Source of the DNA: Enoplolaimus lenunculus
Lineage: Eukaryota > Nematoda > Enoplea > Enoplida > Thoracostomopsidae
Reading direction: 5' to 3'
Length of the DNA: 64,000 nucleotides
Assembly (NCBI GenBank): GCA_030248215.1
Contig: JASANG010002875.1
Span: 1-64,000 of the forward strand
The position numbers and the translations under genes were made by a program. Of the stretch, positions 24,160-36,300 are shown one piece after another; the first letter of the stretch is position 1; the number at the start of each line of letters is the position of its first letter. The notes under the pieces are model-generated. The model worked only from the letters and a program-made list of their open reading frames with translations. It made no database searches and was not told where the DNA came from.

Positions 24160-24290
24160 AAAAATTCCTTGCCCGGGTTTGCCCGGAAAACAAATCCCTG
24201 TCCGTGCTGGGGTTTGCGTTATAAAAATTCCGGGTCGGGGTCCTGGTTTTCTTCCATTAAAATCCGGTTCCGGGAATTTATTTTTAAATG
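24160..24290. mobile_element. CCCGG-rich repeat remnant
   Basis: CCCGGGTTTGCCCGG and AATCCGGTTCCGGGAATT occur in otherwise AT-rich DNA and resemble the hAT-like family elsewhere in the window. Only a fragment can be seen. Confidence 0.3.
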
Positions 24291-27097
24291 TTGCAACAAT
24301 ATTCGTAAGTCCTAAGTTGAGCAAATAAATGACACCAAAGCAGAAGAATGGTCTAGACTGCTCAAACATGTAACAGATGAAACAACCCACTTGTACTTTA
24401 TTATATCCAGAAAAAGATTAACAGACATGGCAATTAACAAAACCGCTTCGGAGCAACTCAGCTCTCCCCAAAAGAAAGAACACAAAAAAGAACGGTGTTG
24501 GGTACAACTAAACATGTTGCAAATTATAAATAAATAACAGTGCTCAACCGTGTAACAGTGGGGAACGCTCTAGAGCGGCTGTATAAGTGTTAGTCATTCC
24601 TCTTACTTGGATCACTACAGTACATTTTGGACAAATAACGCGATTACGAAATGTTCTGTTTATATAATTTCGTTTCAAACAAACCCTACTTATTTTCATG
24701 GCAAGTGATTTTATATTTTTCTGTTGTGCTTCAAGTTTGTAAAAATGAATATTGTAATTAAAATGTTCGGTGTCGCGTAAATTTTGATTAATATCTCAGT
24801 AATAGCTAGAATTTCACAGGTATTTGAAATATCATTTGTTCGGTCAATTCAAGAACGTATCCAGGGGGTTAATGGTCAAGTAAAACCCATGTCCGTTAAT
24901 TTTTTGTTCAAGGTTTTTTGTGACATCGGTGGGGTAACATAAGAAACCTGCGTTTTGCATATCTGTCCGAGCTTTCAGGAACAGTTCAATTTGGTGACAC
25001 AGGAGCTGTATTTTTAATAATAGAACGCACCATCTACCGTGTTTCAGTCACATATAACCATTCTCAGGCTCAAAACAAATTTCGAGTACTGAAATTAAAA
25101 CACTTCGTATTCAGGGCATAGGGTTTGGGTTTAGCACTGTCTGTTTGCCGTTTGTGGAGGTGGAGAAATGCTTTACAGATGTTTATTGAGTTTATTGCTG
25201 AATAAATTACATTCTGTTTATTCATAGTTGCTGGTTCTTGTCAGCAACTTTAATTTGTATTGGATATCCTTCTTGAACATTGTGATGTTTGCCAACGTAT
25301 ACAAGGGTTGGAACAATCTAAACGATTTTAAATTAGTCGGCAAATGTTTTTGAGGCAACTGTCTTATCATTTTACCAACTAACAATTTTTTGCGCCAAAT
25401 GCCTTCCCTGTTTTAATTGCTACTTGAAAATACCAGTGTCTGCTAATTACGCTTTTAGTTTAACGCGAATAATATCAATAGCCTAAAACCCAAAAAAAGT
25501 TAATCTTTGGCGTAGAATTCCTATTATCTGTATATTTATAGCATCAAAATTCACTGTTCCATTAAAAAGTTTCTAGAAATACCGAATACATACGACGATA
25601 CACTCACTGTATCTATTTTGCATACTCTACGGCGCTGACAAAAAGATTTATATACACATATAGTAGATATATTAATGCTGAAAAATTGCCCAAAATACGT
25701 ATGTGGAGCGTTCCAGCTTTAATATATAAATGTTAGTTGTTTTGGATGCAGTAGATTTTGTATATATTTGGATAAAAATAGTAGCAAATCGTCGTGAAAA
25801 TAGTGTGCAACACAAAATATTACCTAGCAGCAGAACGCTAATCAGCTTCTGATCCATAGATTTTTCACCGGGGGAAAGCAAATTGCCAAAACTTATGACA
25901 CGTAATGTTTACTGCATGACGTATATGTGCCATTAGATTATCATTTATTTAGCGCCACTTTCCTTAAATATCGCGCCTATATACAAGACAAAATACTAAA
26001 CATTTCACAAAACGTAAATTACATCAGTTTTGGTTTTGCAAAATAATTAGCACGTAATTAGTTCAAAGAGCTATAAAAAAGTTGAATTTTTCACCCCGTT
26101 ACGCGAACATTGTAATTAGCTTTTCTCGGTCTATGGGAACGATTTCGTAGACCTTATTATTTTACCACCAAAAATTCTTTGATGGGGGCGTACGTACCCC
26201 GTGGCGCTAATTGTCATCTCGCCCACGCGTATTATAAAGTCACATCACTGCAGAAATCCTCATGCTGCTTTTTTCAATGGAAAACGTTCATTCTCATTTG
26301 TAAAACTGCACCATATTTGTATGCTATTTGAAATCATTGAATGGACTTACTGTTTTTAGCATGACCTTAGATTATTGTTAATGCTTGCAAATTCCACACC
26401 ATTTTTGTCACCTAAATTTTCCCCCGCCTTCGGATACGGTTCTTTATCTGGTTTCGGTAAAATTTATTGTCTTCCCATTCCAGCTTCGGCTCACGTTTTC
26501 TCATTTCAGAACGTGCAGTAGTGTTTAGTGGTGGTGAATTTGATTATAGCATGACTGAATGTCATACGGTTTAGCAATATTCAAACGGAGATATGCTGAA
26601 AATGCGGCAGAAAATCTATCTCTGGCTATGAGGAAGTTTTCTGCTGGATTTGGAAATATTACACAATGTAATTCTTTCGTAATTTTATAAACCTACACAA
26701 TAAAATTCTTTCGTATTTTTATAAACCATCTCTTAAGTGAGTTTGTTTAAGGATACTGTGAATATTTGATGCTAGGTTTCGATATGCAACAGTTGTTTAC
26801 AATCAGATTTCGCTCAATCCCTTTGTGAACCTCTTCCTATTTAGAGGCAAGACATGGTCAGAATATATTCAAGGTTACAACCATTAAAAGCAATGATGAA
26901 TTACATTTACGCTTCACATACATATTGATGACTTTAATTAGATCTATTAATTGTTTCATCTGTACTAATAGTAACATGTTTTTGGTTTCAAATGCATTCA
27001 TTTATCATTCCGATGAAGGCCTATGTACAACGGGAGGTATAGAAGAAATCCTAGGCGTAAAATTTTACCAGAGACAACAAAAAAGTATAACATTTAT
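24291..27097. other. AT-rich non-coding stretch
   Basis: Only short, unsupported reading frames are present. No transposon ends, splice-linked exons or RNA gene were recognised. A TATA/AT-rich patch lies near 25650-25680. Confidence 0.45.
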
Positions 27098-27266
27098 GGC
27101 CAATGTAAAGAACAGGGGCGGAACAGTATTATAAGCATATTCCTAAGCCTAAGCCTAACCTAAGCCTAAGCCAAAGCCTAATCCAAGCAAAAAATAATCA
27201 AAAACTTAAACTTACTGTATTGCAGTCCCACAGAAAAATGTTCTGCCCCTGATCTTTACATGGGCC
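27098..27266. mobile_element. Foldback MITE with TTAGGC-like core, copy 1
   Basis: The ends GGCCAATGTAAAGAACAGGG and, reversed, GGCCCATGTAAAGATCAGGG form inverted repeats of about 28 bp. The inside holds near-perfect minus-strand telomere-type text (CCTAAGCCTAAGCCTAA, about 27147-27165), followed by ATTGCAGTCCCAC. Family members with the same ends and degenerate TTAGGC runs lie at 39361, 49486, 50490, 51478, 57138 and 59958. Confidence 0.75.
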
Positions 27267-28270
27267 AGTTATACGCATAAAACATCAAGGTTACCGTTAC
27301 CGAAAATACAGTAAAATTTCGGTGAGAAATACCGGATATAATATCGGAACTAGAATTCCGGTTCCACTCTGGTTGCTACGGCTTTGTTCGAGGTGCAGGC
27401 ATTAAGAGACAACGGTGTTACTGGTTTTCAATTGTGATTAGTCCCATATCACCTATGGCAATCACTTTGTATTAAATTGCAACAAATGTTTGCGTAAACC
27501 TTGGCGAAAACATAACCGAGCGCGTGCCTTTTGAATGCTAATTCTCTGCGTCTTATGGCTTCAACTCCTGCCCGCGAGCTGCTGTCAAAATGAACGTTTG
27601 AGTCTGCCGGCTATTTTGTAAGCCAAAAACGGTCTTTACAAAACAAATATTTAACGCTATTGACAGGTGTAAATGTTAATTTGTATCAGTCATAAAGTCA
27701 AATCTAATTTATGAAATGCATCATATATCGTGGATCTGTAACATATAAAAACAGCCATAACAGCAACAATGTGTGGTATGAGATGGCGCAGCAAGAATTT
27801 TATTTCGGGTGTGTTTAATCTCATGAAGGAATTGTTCAACTTCGTTGTTTATGTGGCCCATGTAAATGGCCGTAGAACTGATAGTAAACGCATGACACTA
27901 GCAAAATGTAATAACTTCGCTACTTAAACATCGCGGGTTAACGTTTCAATTTAAGTAGTAAAAGGTTGCATGTTAACGTGTTTCACGGCAAATGTTGGCA
28001 TATTTTGTACGGTGGGTAATATTTGCAGTGAAAGTGCGCTAAAAATAATTTTACGGTGACAGTTATTTTGCACTATCCGGTTCCGGTAGGAAATTCGATT
28101 TTTGACTTTCTGGTTCAGTTTCTACACGTTTCTAATTCCGTTTGCATCCTGGTAGCAACCGAAGTATTTAATTACAATCGTTGACTTTTTATGAATGAAA
28201 ATCGAATAGTTTTTGCACTACGCGCACGTATCGTTTGCATTTGAACTTGGGTGATTGTTATCAATGTCAC

Positions 28271-28345
28271 GGCCCATGTAAACATCAGTGGCACGGGCGG
28301 AACGTTTTTCTGTTGTGATGCAATAGAATAATAAGTATATACTTA
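28271..28345. mobile_element. One end of the TTAGGC foldback MITE family
   Basis: GGCCCATGTAAACATCAGTG, then GGGCGGAACGTTTTTCTG, matches the end of the element at 59958. No partner end or TTAGGC core is visible. Confidence 0.5.
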
Positions 28346-29894
28346 TTGTTAACCGGCACGTAGGTGTATTTCGCTAAACTTGAAAGCATGCCGATTTGGG
28401 CGATTTGTGTCATTTGACTTAAAAAAATTCACAGAAATTGTTTCTTTCCTGAAACGCAGTTGCAGTAAACTATATTTTCGTTTTGCAGTTCACTATATAA
28501 CGAGCGATTATGTACGGAATAATTTATTAAGATATGTCTAACTGTAGATCAGAAACAAAGAGCATTAAGCAGATTGAATATTTTCGTAGAGTTTGTATAA
28601 AATTAAATAGTTGATATAAATTTTTGCCTGTGGGTAACTTTTGTAAATATGTACTGCTCAAATGTCACTCTGCCCATATAAATAAGCGGTAAACATAAAA
28701 AATTTGGGTTCACAGGTTATTTTCAAACGGCAATACACAACCAAATATTACCTCTGTCATGGTTGACTGGTTAAAATAATATTAATGATAGGTTCAAATG
28801 CATTTTTGACACTCGAACAGCTACGAATTTCCCAGAATAGCGTAGCTTCCCCCCGGGGGGCTTATTGTAATCGAAATAATTTTTAAATTAATACGTATTA
28901 AGACCCATGCCTTCAAGTTCACCAGCTATAAGATACTGTTTTGATTACAAGATATAGTTTTGATTATGCCTAGAATTTTATATCTGTAGTTCAAGTTAAT
29001 TATTTCGTTTTAAAATAGATCTGTTTCGCCAAATTCATCCATTTGTCATTGAAAAATTGTTGTTCTATCATTGGTTTATGGTCCGAAATATAATGTAAGT
29101 TGCACTTGGTTTGATTAATATTGAATTATAACATTCGTGTTTGCAAATTAATATTATAATTATTATAGGCGCATATAACTGTAACTTCTCATGGTACAAG
29201 AACAAAATATTTTCAGAACGGTTATTCCAAAAGTTTTAACTTTTTACAAGTTCTGTACATTTGTTCCATACGAAACTGAAAACACATCAGCGAGTGATAA
29301 TCGTTAAAAACACAACTGTCAGATACTTATGCAAGGTATACAGGGTTATAGCTGTCCGAGGAGCCACTTTCTAAACTCATGTCAGAAATTATAGCTTTTC
29401 TTAATACCACAAGTAGATATAAAATGAGGGATTTATCATTTTATATCTACTACAACATATTTGTCAAACAAGCTGCCCCTAAAAGTGGCAATGTAGATGG
29501 GTAAAATCACTTTTACGTTATTTCAAATTAGCTCGCGAATATTTTGTCCAGTTTTAAAAAAATATTAACATAATTTCACTCTTGCATAATTGCGTAACTG
29601 TTGGACCAAAATTTATGTCCGGAAGCAAGGGCCTCGAACAAAATCGAATTTTTCAAGAATTCAAATTTGGTGTAATGATCAAGTGTTTTAACAAAAATTA
29701 CCTAAACGACAATTGCCCAAATGCCAAATATTGTTCATTCTTAGGCGGCGTAAATACAGCGTGACTGAGAGGTCTAGCCCGCAAGCTATAAACTAAAGAA
29801 TGTTTTGCCACGGTTGCAAAAGAATTTAATACGCAAATTACGTTTGGCTTGTTGCTCGCTTCACTCACGTGGTTCCTTATGATCAATGCTCCTA

Positions 29895-30143
29895 CACTGT
29901 AAATTCCAATGAGTTGATTAATCAATTCAGCTAGCGAGTTGGTTTTTTCTGAATTATCAGTAACATTAACTCACTCTGAGTTGAGTTGATTCTCACTCTG
30001 AATTGATTTGACTCTGGGTGAGTTGATTAATTAACTCAGAATGAATTGAATCAAATCAAAATTCTGAGTTCTGACAGTCCTAACTCCGACTGAGGTTTTC
30101 AACTCATTCTGAATTTAAAATCAACTAACTAAAATTTACAGTG
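29895..30143. mobile_element. TA-flanked MITE, CACTGTAAATT ends, copy 1
   Basis: CACTGTAAATTCCAATGAG at the left pairs with AATTTACAGTG at the right. A TA dinucleotide flanks both sides, as in Tc1/mariner-type elements. The inside is made of repeated GAGTTGATT / AACTCACTCTGA text that can fold back. A relative lies at 35265. Confidence 0.75.
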
Positions 30144-30193
30144 TATGACGGAGGGTTCGACCCGGCCCACCTCACTCTAAATAAGTATAGTAT

Positions 30194-30543
30194 CAGGGTG
30201 CAGCCGGAGCTGAAAAATACCGAAGCCAAGACCGTAGGTCAACAGAATTTGCCGAAGCCGGAACCGGAAATGACGCCGGAGGTGAGGCAAAATTAGATAG
30301 TTAGAATGATGTTTAATTTGTTGTTATATAAACAAATATCTGTAAGTTGATGTTAAGTCTATTGGATAAACATATGTTTACTTACAAAATTCAGCAATTT
30401 TGTTGTCAAAATTGTGCATAAAGCTTACACGAAACGCGCCAAAGAAATTAATTTTGTAAAACTATGAAAAATTTCATTGCCGAAATTGCCGAAACCTCCG
30501 GCAGAAGTTTTACCGGAGCCAGCAGATCTTCGGCTGTCCTTTG
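30194..30543. mobile_element. hAT-like non-autonomous element, CAGGGTGCAGCCGG end
   Basis: CAGGGTGCAGCCGGAG at the left is matched in inverse by CAAAGGACAGCCGAAG at the right, with GCCGGAACCGG and CCTCCGGC text just inside. The layout is that of the better preserved element at 57357. The target duplication is not recognisable. Confidence 0.55.
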
Positions 30544-31714
30544 TAAGTAAGTATATTTCTTAACTTTCAATACGTTTTGAAGTATATAATTGTGTCTATC
30601 ATAAATAACTAGATAGCTTCAAAAGTAACTCGGGGATGGGTAGTCCGGCGGTCCTGTTAATAATTTTTCGACCCGTTACTACGCGCAGACCATGATATAC
30701 CGAATGCCAAGGCATTCAGCAGCATTGGATCCATGAGGAAGAGAGGAATGACCAGTCTTCCCCCTTAGAAGCAAAGAATCTTACTATGGTTTAGACCTAA
30801 TCCAAAGATTAGGCCTCTCAATGTGTAAGTACACCGGTCTTGCAGTCTTCCAGTAGGCAAGCCCTCATGATCAACGTGGACCGTTATGATAATTTTGTAT
30901 ATTGGCGTTTGGGCAAAAATGTCGTTTGGGCAACAGTCGTTTGTGCGGGCTATCGTCATTTGGCAAATTGTCGCTAGGACCGTCTGTCGCAATTCGGTTT
31001 AAGATATTTGATTCCTGAACAATTAAATCCGCATTTCACGGTTCGCAAAAATCATTAAGCAATAGAAAGACATCAAAAGTGGGACCGTAGCTAGAGTGCA
31101 AAGGAGAACTCAGCCGCCTGAAATTTTTTTTGCCCGTCACCTAAAAACGTCTCAGCTTCGCATCTCCTGAAAATTTTTACCTCCCCTTGCATGTTGAGCT
31201 TGATACGGGTCGCTTAAATAATTCGAGACTTTCCCACTATTCTCCCACGCTCAGCGTCTGCTCAATTAACGGTTGAATTTGGTAATTTTGCACATTTGTA
31301 TGTAGTGAATAATCTATTCTCATATTCCACTGCCAAATTTCAATTTTTGAAAACTTAAATTGTTTGATTTCCTAAGGTCACAGGTGGCCCCAGCTGCGAC
31401 CGAAAAATTGCTATCAAAGATTTAAACAATTTATATTCCGTCTGGGCGGTTTGCAGTTGGAGTAAGCTGCAGTTGCAGTAAAAACTGCAAACGAAATAAC
31501 ACCTTTATTAAAAATCAAAACCAACGACTACGTTTGAACCATCGACCAGATAAAGAAGAGACTGGTGCAAATTATCCTATCAGTGCTCTTTTCAATAGTT
31601 TATTCAATATATATTTTTTGACAATTTGCGGCCGGTAAAAGTTATGAAAGTTCTGAACTTCCGCGTTGGGACGGATATAAAATTGGTATTCCGACGCATA
31701 AACTGCTTTTTTAT
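30544..31714. other. AT-rich non-coding stretch with a GTCGTTTGGGCAA mini-repeat
   Basis: At about 30900-30990 the text GGCGTTTGGGCAA / GTCGTTTGGGCAA / TCGTCATTTGGCAAA recurs about every 20 bp. At 31082-31212 there is a weak relative of the CGGGCCCGTAGC element. No coding frame is supported. Confidence 0.45.
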
Positions 31715-31977
31715 CCCTTTCTCACATGAATATTTTCTATTTCCCCTGAGACCTACTTTTATGCTAGGATTCGAACTTCAGTGACTGGAGTGGGAGGCGT
31801 ATACCATCACCACACAGCTATAGGAGCTTGACGCTCGAGCCCGAGGGGGCTCTCACGTCTTGTGGTGATTTAGTACTATGTATACGTGTTGCAATTGTTA
31901 AACACGGTGCAATATATACTATTTAATGTATATACACTGCGCTGAGTTGCCTACAGGCAACTCAATGTGAGAAAGGG
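31715..31977 (-). mobile_element. TTAA-type MITE with tRNA-Gly-like core, copy 2
   Basis: Ends CCCTTTCTCACATGA and CAATGTGAGAAAGGG are inverted repeats, flanked by TTAT on both sides (a TTAA-like target). The minus-strand core runs from TATAGCTGTGTGGT (A-box-like) through CGCCTCCCAC to GTTCGAATCC (B-box match). It lies 33 bp from the next copy. Confidence 0.8.
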
Positions 31978-32010
31978 TTATAGATAGTAAACTGAAAATT
32001 TTTCGCTTAA

Positions 32011-32272
32011 CATTTTCTCACATGAATATTTTCTGTTTCCCCTGAGACATACTTTTATGCTAGGATTCGAACTCCAGTGACTGGAGTCGGAGGCGTTTAC
32101 CATCACCACTCAGCTATAGGAGCTTGAGCTCGAGCCCGAGGGGGCCCTCACGTCTTGTGGTGATTTAGTACTATGTATACGTGGTGCAATTGTTACACAC
32201 GGTGCGATATATACTATTTAACGTAAATACACTGCGCTGAGTTGCCTACAGGCAACTCAATGTGAGAAGGGG
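32011..32272 (-). mobile_element. TTAA-type MITE with tRNA-Gly-like core, copy 3
   Basis: Same family, with a perfect TTAA on each side (32007-32010 and 32273-32276), the target duplication of piggyBac-type transposons. Ends CATTTTCTCACATGA and CAATGTGAGAAGGGG. A related empty target appears at 52271. Confidence 0.85.
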
Positions 32273-32276
32273 TTAA

Positions 32277-34494
32277 TAAAGATAGCCTTTTCGAATCAAT
32301 AATAACTATTTTAGCGAGAAGCGTTTTGTATTTTTTACACAATTCCCAAGAACGTCATTTAGCGTTCACTGAACCGCGGTATAATTATAAATCTAAAACT
32401 AACACAACATGTGTACCATTCACAAAATTCAACATTCCTTATTAACACATTGTTTTCCCCTGTACACTGAACCATATAAATGATTCGCGTGCACTTCCCT
32501 CTCAGTTTTCGGCAATATCTATCATATTTTTTCTTAACTCAGGCTAACAAAGGCTGTGGCTTAGAATTGCGCTTACTTCTGTGGGAGGGAAAACTCTATA
32601 AAAGCTATTATTAAAATTATATACAGCCCACTAAAAATGTTTCTATTTTCGGCCATATATCTGTGGGTTGATATTGAAGGGATCAAAATAAGACTACTAT
32701 TCAACTGTGTGATCAGTAAATGACAAACGTATAATTACGCATATATTTAAAGACTATTTTTTCAATTACTATGACACATACATATTTGGAACAAAGAATT
32801 GTTCTCATATTTAATAGTGAAACATTGTTTCTGGAACGTATTAACCGCCTCCGTTGTTTATCTTGAAGAGAAACACGCGAAACTTTTGAAAAGTAAGGCG
32901 AAGCAGCAACAACAACGGTCCTTAGAGACGGAAATAGACGTTTGATATAAAATGACAAAGGTTATTGAAATTGCTTTAATACTATTAAGAACGCGCACTA
33001 GATCAGTACTGTTGGTAAACATGTGGTAATTTCCTATATATATACATCGACTTTTATAATTCTTTCAGTGGGATTTGTCTACTTTCTACCACACTACTGT
33101 TCAATAAATTGCTAGAAGGTTGAAGTGTTTTCAACCCGCCATACCTCTGAAGCCTATAAGCCTATGACTAAATGTTTTAAGTCTAACGCTAACACTGAAA
33201 CCTAAGCATCAACTAAGCACTTGCCTGATGCTGATTAATTAGCATCGCTTTTGTTTACAACCAGCGTTTACTAAAGTCTGTATGGAACCGAAATCACGCA
33301 AAATTAACTTTGGTGGTTGTCAACCCACCACTAAACTGACTGAAGACATTAGTTAAAATTCCATGATTATATTAGACGAGGTTTCTATCATTGTTCGCAG
33401 TATAAAAAAAGCTGAAACTCAGAAGTAGTGAATTTTGATTACAAAAGTGTCTGGGCAGAGAATGCCCCATCTACCCCTGGCCTTACACCTGTGGAGTGTA
33501 CGAGTGTTAATTGTTAAACATTGTGTATGGTGTAGTTAGGCTGTAGACAGGCGTTGCGCGGCACATAAGTATTGCGCAACGCTGAGTTCCGTATGCCGTG
33601 CTAATATAATTACGAGCAGATAAATACAACCGAGAGCTCGGCGACGTTTTTCAATTTGATAGCGTTTCTGTTCTCGTCACAAAAAGTTAGTCGGTATGTC
33701 TTAGGCTAATATTCTGTACAAAAATGCATTAATATTTTATCAGAAGTATTGTTTCGTTGCTGCAAATTATTTTATTATCCACAGTTGATAATTTTTGTTC
33801 TTTCTGTATTGAAAGCTGTCCTGGATACAGTGCAGAATAGGGCTACGTATGAGAGTACTTGGATTCGCCTCATACTTCGGCTTTGGCAAGATTTGTTACT
33901 TGCTAGTTCCGGCTGTTTTTATTCTGGATATGAGACAGGTTAACTGTATTCGGCGCTGTGCCGTCAATTTTCCGAAACACTAGTCGCTGTACTGCGATTT
34001 AATAGTGGGCTCTTGTACACATTCCCTCCACAGCTTTCTAAAATTTTATGTTTCGTATAACTTAAGATTAGAATTAGCCTAGAACCCTATGCATAGGGGT
34101 CAGATTTTGCTTTATAGCTTGTTGGTGTAAGCGTTTTAATAGTCGTTTAATCAGGGTTCAGTTTGAAACACATTGCTACATACTTGGCGAAAGTTTGTTT
34201 ACATTTTCACATAGGAGATGACACCACAGAGGCAAGATTTATAGTGTGCGGAAGCTTTTCGGAAAACGCTCAAAATTTGCTTCTTTAAAGGATCGGGTCA
34301 TATTTTACTATTTATGACAGTGGTTTGCTAATAACTGATATCCATCGATGGTTAATAACTCAGCTTCTTGTATATACATTTTATGCAAATTGAAAATATT
34401 TAGCTAAACAACAATACACGGCAGGTATTTACCTCTCTCGTTTGAAAGCCAGTGGTTTGTGCACGATTGTTTTGAAATTATTATTTCTTGTATT
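32277..34494. other. AT-rich non-coding stretch
   Basis: No supported gene. At 33546-33583 GTTGCGCGGC...TTGCGCAAC forms a small hairpin. The text between about 33490 and 33680 starts TGTGGAGTG and ends TCGTCACA with an ATAAATA tract, but it lacks flanking duplications or a partner copy and was not called as an element. Confidence 0.4.
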
Positions 34495-34595
34495 GTTCAC
34501 ATTATCAAAATCGGCCAGGCCAGGCCACAAAATGTGTCTTTGGCTGTTAATGGGCCATATTTTGTGGCCTGCCGGCCGAATTTTATAATGTGAAC
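34495..34595. mobile_element. Small foldback MITE, GTTCACATTAT ends
   Basis: GTTCACATTAT, then AAAATCGGCCAGGCC at the left is the near-perfect reverse complement of GGCCTGCCGGCCGAATTTT, then ATAATGTGAAC at the right, leaving only a short loop. The whole element is about 100 bp. Confidence 0.75.
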
Positions 34596-35264
34596 CGCGC
34601 ATTGCTGTGTTAATTTAATTTGCTTGTGCTCCAAATGTTATTTTTGGTACCTACCATGTGTTTCGGTGTTACTGTATGGGATTCATTTGCTAGCTTCCAG
34701 TGTTAGATTAAGTTTTTTAGGATCTGAAAACAAGTAACACTTGCTTGTTTAATTTTCAGCGATCGACAGCATTTTTTCCCTGAAATTATCTGCTGAGCAA
34801 ACCGCATGCTATATTGTTGTCTGCAGGTAATAGTGGGCCCAGAAACGACCCGGGTTGCATTGCCTCTACAATTTCCGCCACTATGGCTTGTTGAAAATCT
34901 ATGCAACTTCTAGCTAAATTGTCAAAATCATGGGGCAGTTATGCATCATGAGCACAAAACGTTTTGCGCCTTGACTCAACTTGTAATATTGCGACATCCA
35001 AATTTTTGGTAAGCACGGTTTGAAAATTTTGTTAATGTTTCAAAACGCAGAATAGGCCGGCTGACATGGTAAATGTAGTACTACGCTTGTTTTTTGCGAA
35101 ATTCTTTCATTTTGCAACATGCTGTCTTATTTTATCCCACATGCACAAAGTCAATATTTTAAACCAACTAAGTACCAATATTATCAATACCTGCATTTTT
35201 GTAACTTAAAACTTGTAAAAAACTTAGATTAATAGCGTGTTGACTGTGATTTAGCAACATCGAA

Positions 35265-35499
35265 CACTGTAAATTCCAGTGAGTTGATTAATAATCAACT
35301 CAGACAGAAGTTCATGAGTTAATAAACAGTAAACTTTAACTCCATCTGATTTGAATGGTTTCACATTTTGAGTTGAGTTGATTTTGGGAGAGTTTAAATG
35401 AGTTTAATCAACTCAGAATGATGCGGTTTTGATAGTCATAACTAGACTGCGCGTTTCAACTTATTCGGCGTTAAAATTTACTCACTGGAATTTACAGCG
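35265..35499. mobile_element. MITE, CACTGTAAATT ends, copy 2
   Basis: CACTGTAAATTCCAGTGAG at the left is matched in inverse by CTCACTGGAATTTACAGCG at the right. The inside has the same GAGTTGATT / AATCAACTCAG text as the copy at 29895. The TA flanks of that copy are not kept here. Confidence 0.7.
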
Positions 35500-36118
35500 A
35501 CAATAGTTTTAAAAATTTGACCATATGTTGTTCACAGTTCTTTTAAATCCAAAATATAGTTAAAGCATAAAGTTTTAATAATGTGTTTACTTAAAACGCG
35601 TAAATAATTGAATGTGGATAGTTTCTGCGCGACCAGTCTGTTTATTTCAAACTGTACCAGATGCTAATCCAATTTTTAAAATATTTCAAGAGCTGTAACA
35701 CAAATAAGACAGGGTTTGACTTGTAGTTTGTCTCTACAGAGACCAGCTCGTTAGCTATTTGGTTACGGATTGATATATATTAAGTTTTTATCCCAGCTCG
35801 CCGATATTCTTATTTTTAATCTTTCGCTTATCCCGTTCTCTTAGATTTAAGTACGTTGGAATACGAAAACTTTTATTTTTTTGTGAATTATAGGTATATA
35901 TACAATAAAAGTATGAGATTCTGTGCTGAATTTTCTTTTGTTTGGGAATCATTTAAGTATTCTCATAACGGTAATTGAGATTATTGAGATCCAAATTGCA
36001 TTTTCAGACTCTATCCTTTTATACTCTAATTAGGGATTTAGGCTCTTTCGGATTCAAATTGAAATTACGGCTCGCCCAACTCTTGTTAGGACAATTGAAT
36101 GCCACCATGACATGTTTG

Positions 36119-36300
36119 ACCCATGTTACTTTAAGGGGCGAGTCATTTTTTGCAGGGACTAGAAAGATCAAATTAAAACGCTTTAGGCAGATTGTTTGCT
36201 CAGGCATAGAGTTAGCTATAGCCTTAATCCTAATGGTGAGGTTTTACCTTACGCGTTGGCGTAAGCTTATGGTATGCTTTACTACTGTTAAACGCTGGCT
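36119..36300. mobile_element. Decayed TTAGGC foldback MITE
   Basis: CCATGTTACTTTAAGGGGCG and GCAGGGACTAGAAAGATC resemble the 5' end of the element at 59958, followed by GCTTTAGGCAG and GCGTAAGCTTATG. The 123-codon frame at 35975-36346 is partly this repeat and is not a gene. Confidence 0.45.

Noticed and set aside
33490-33680. Possible solo LTR (TGTGG...TCACA with ATAAATA tract)
   Set aside because: No flanking target duplication and no second copy in the window.
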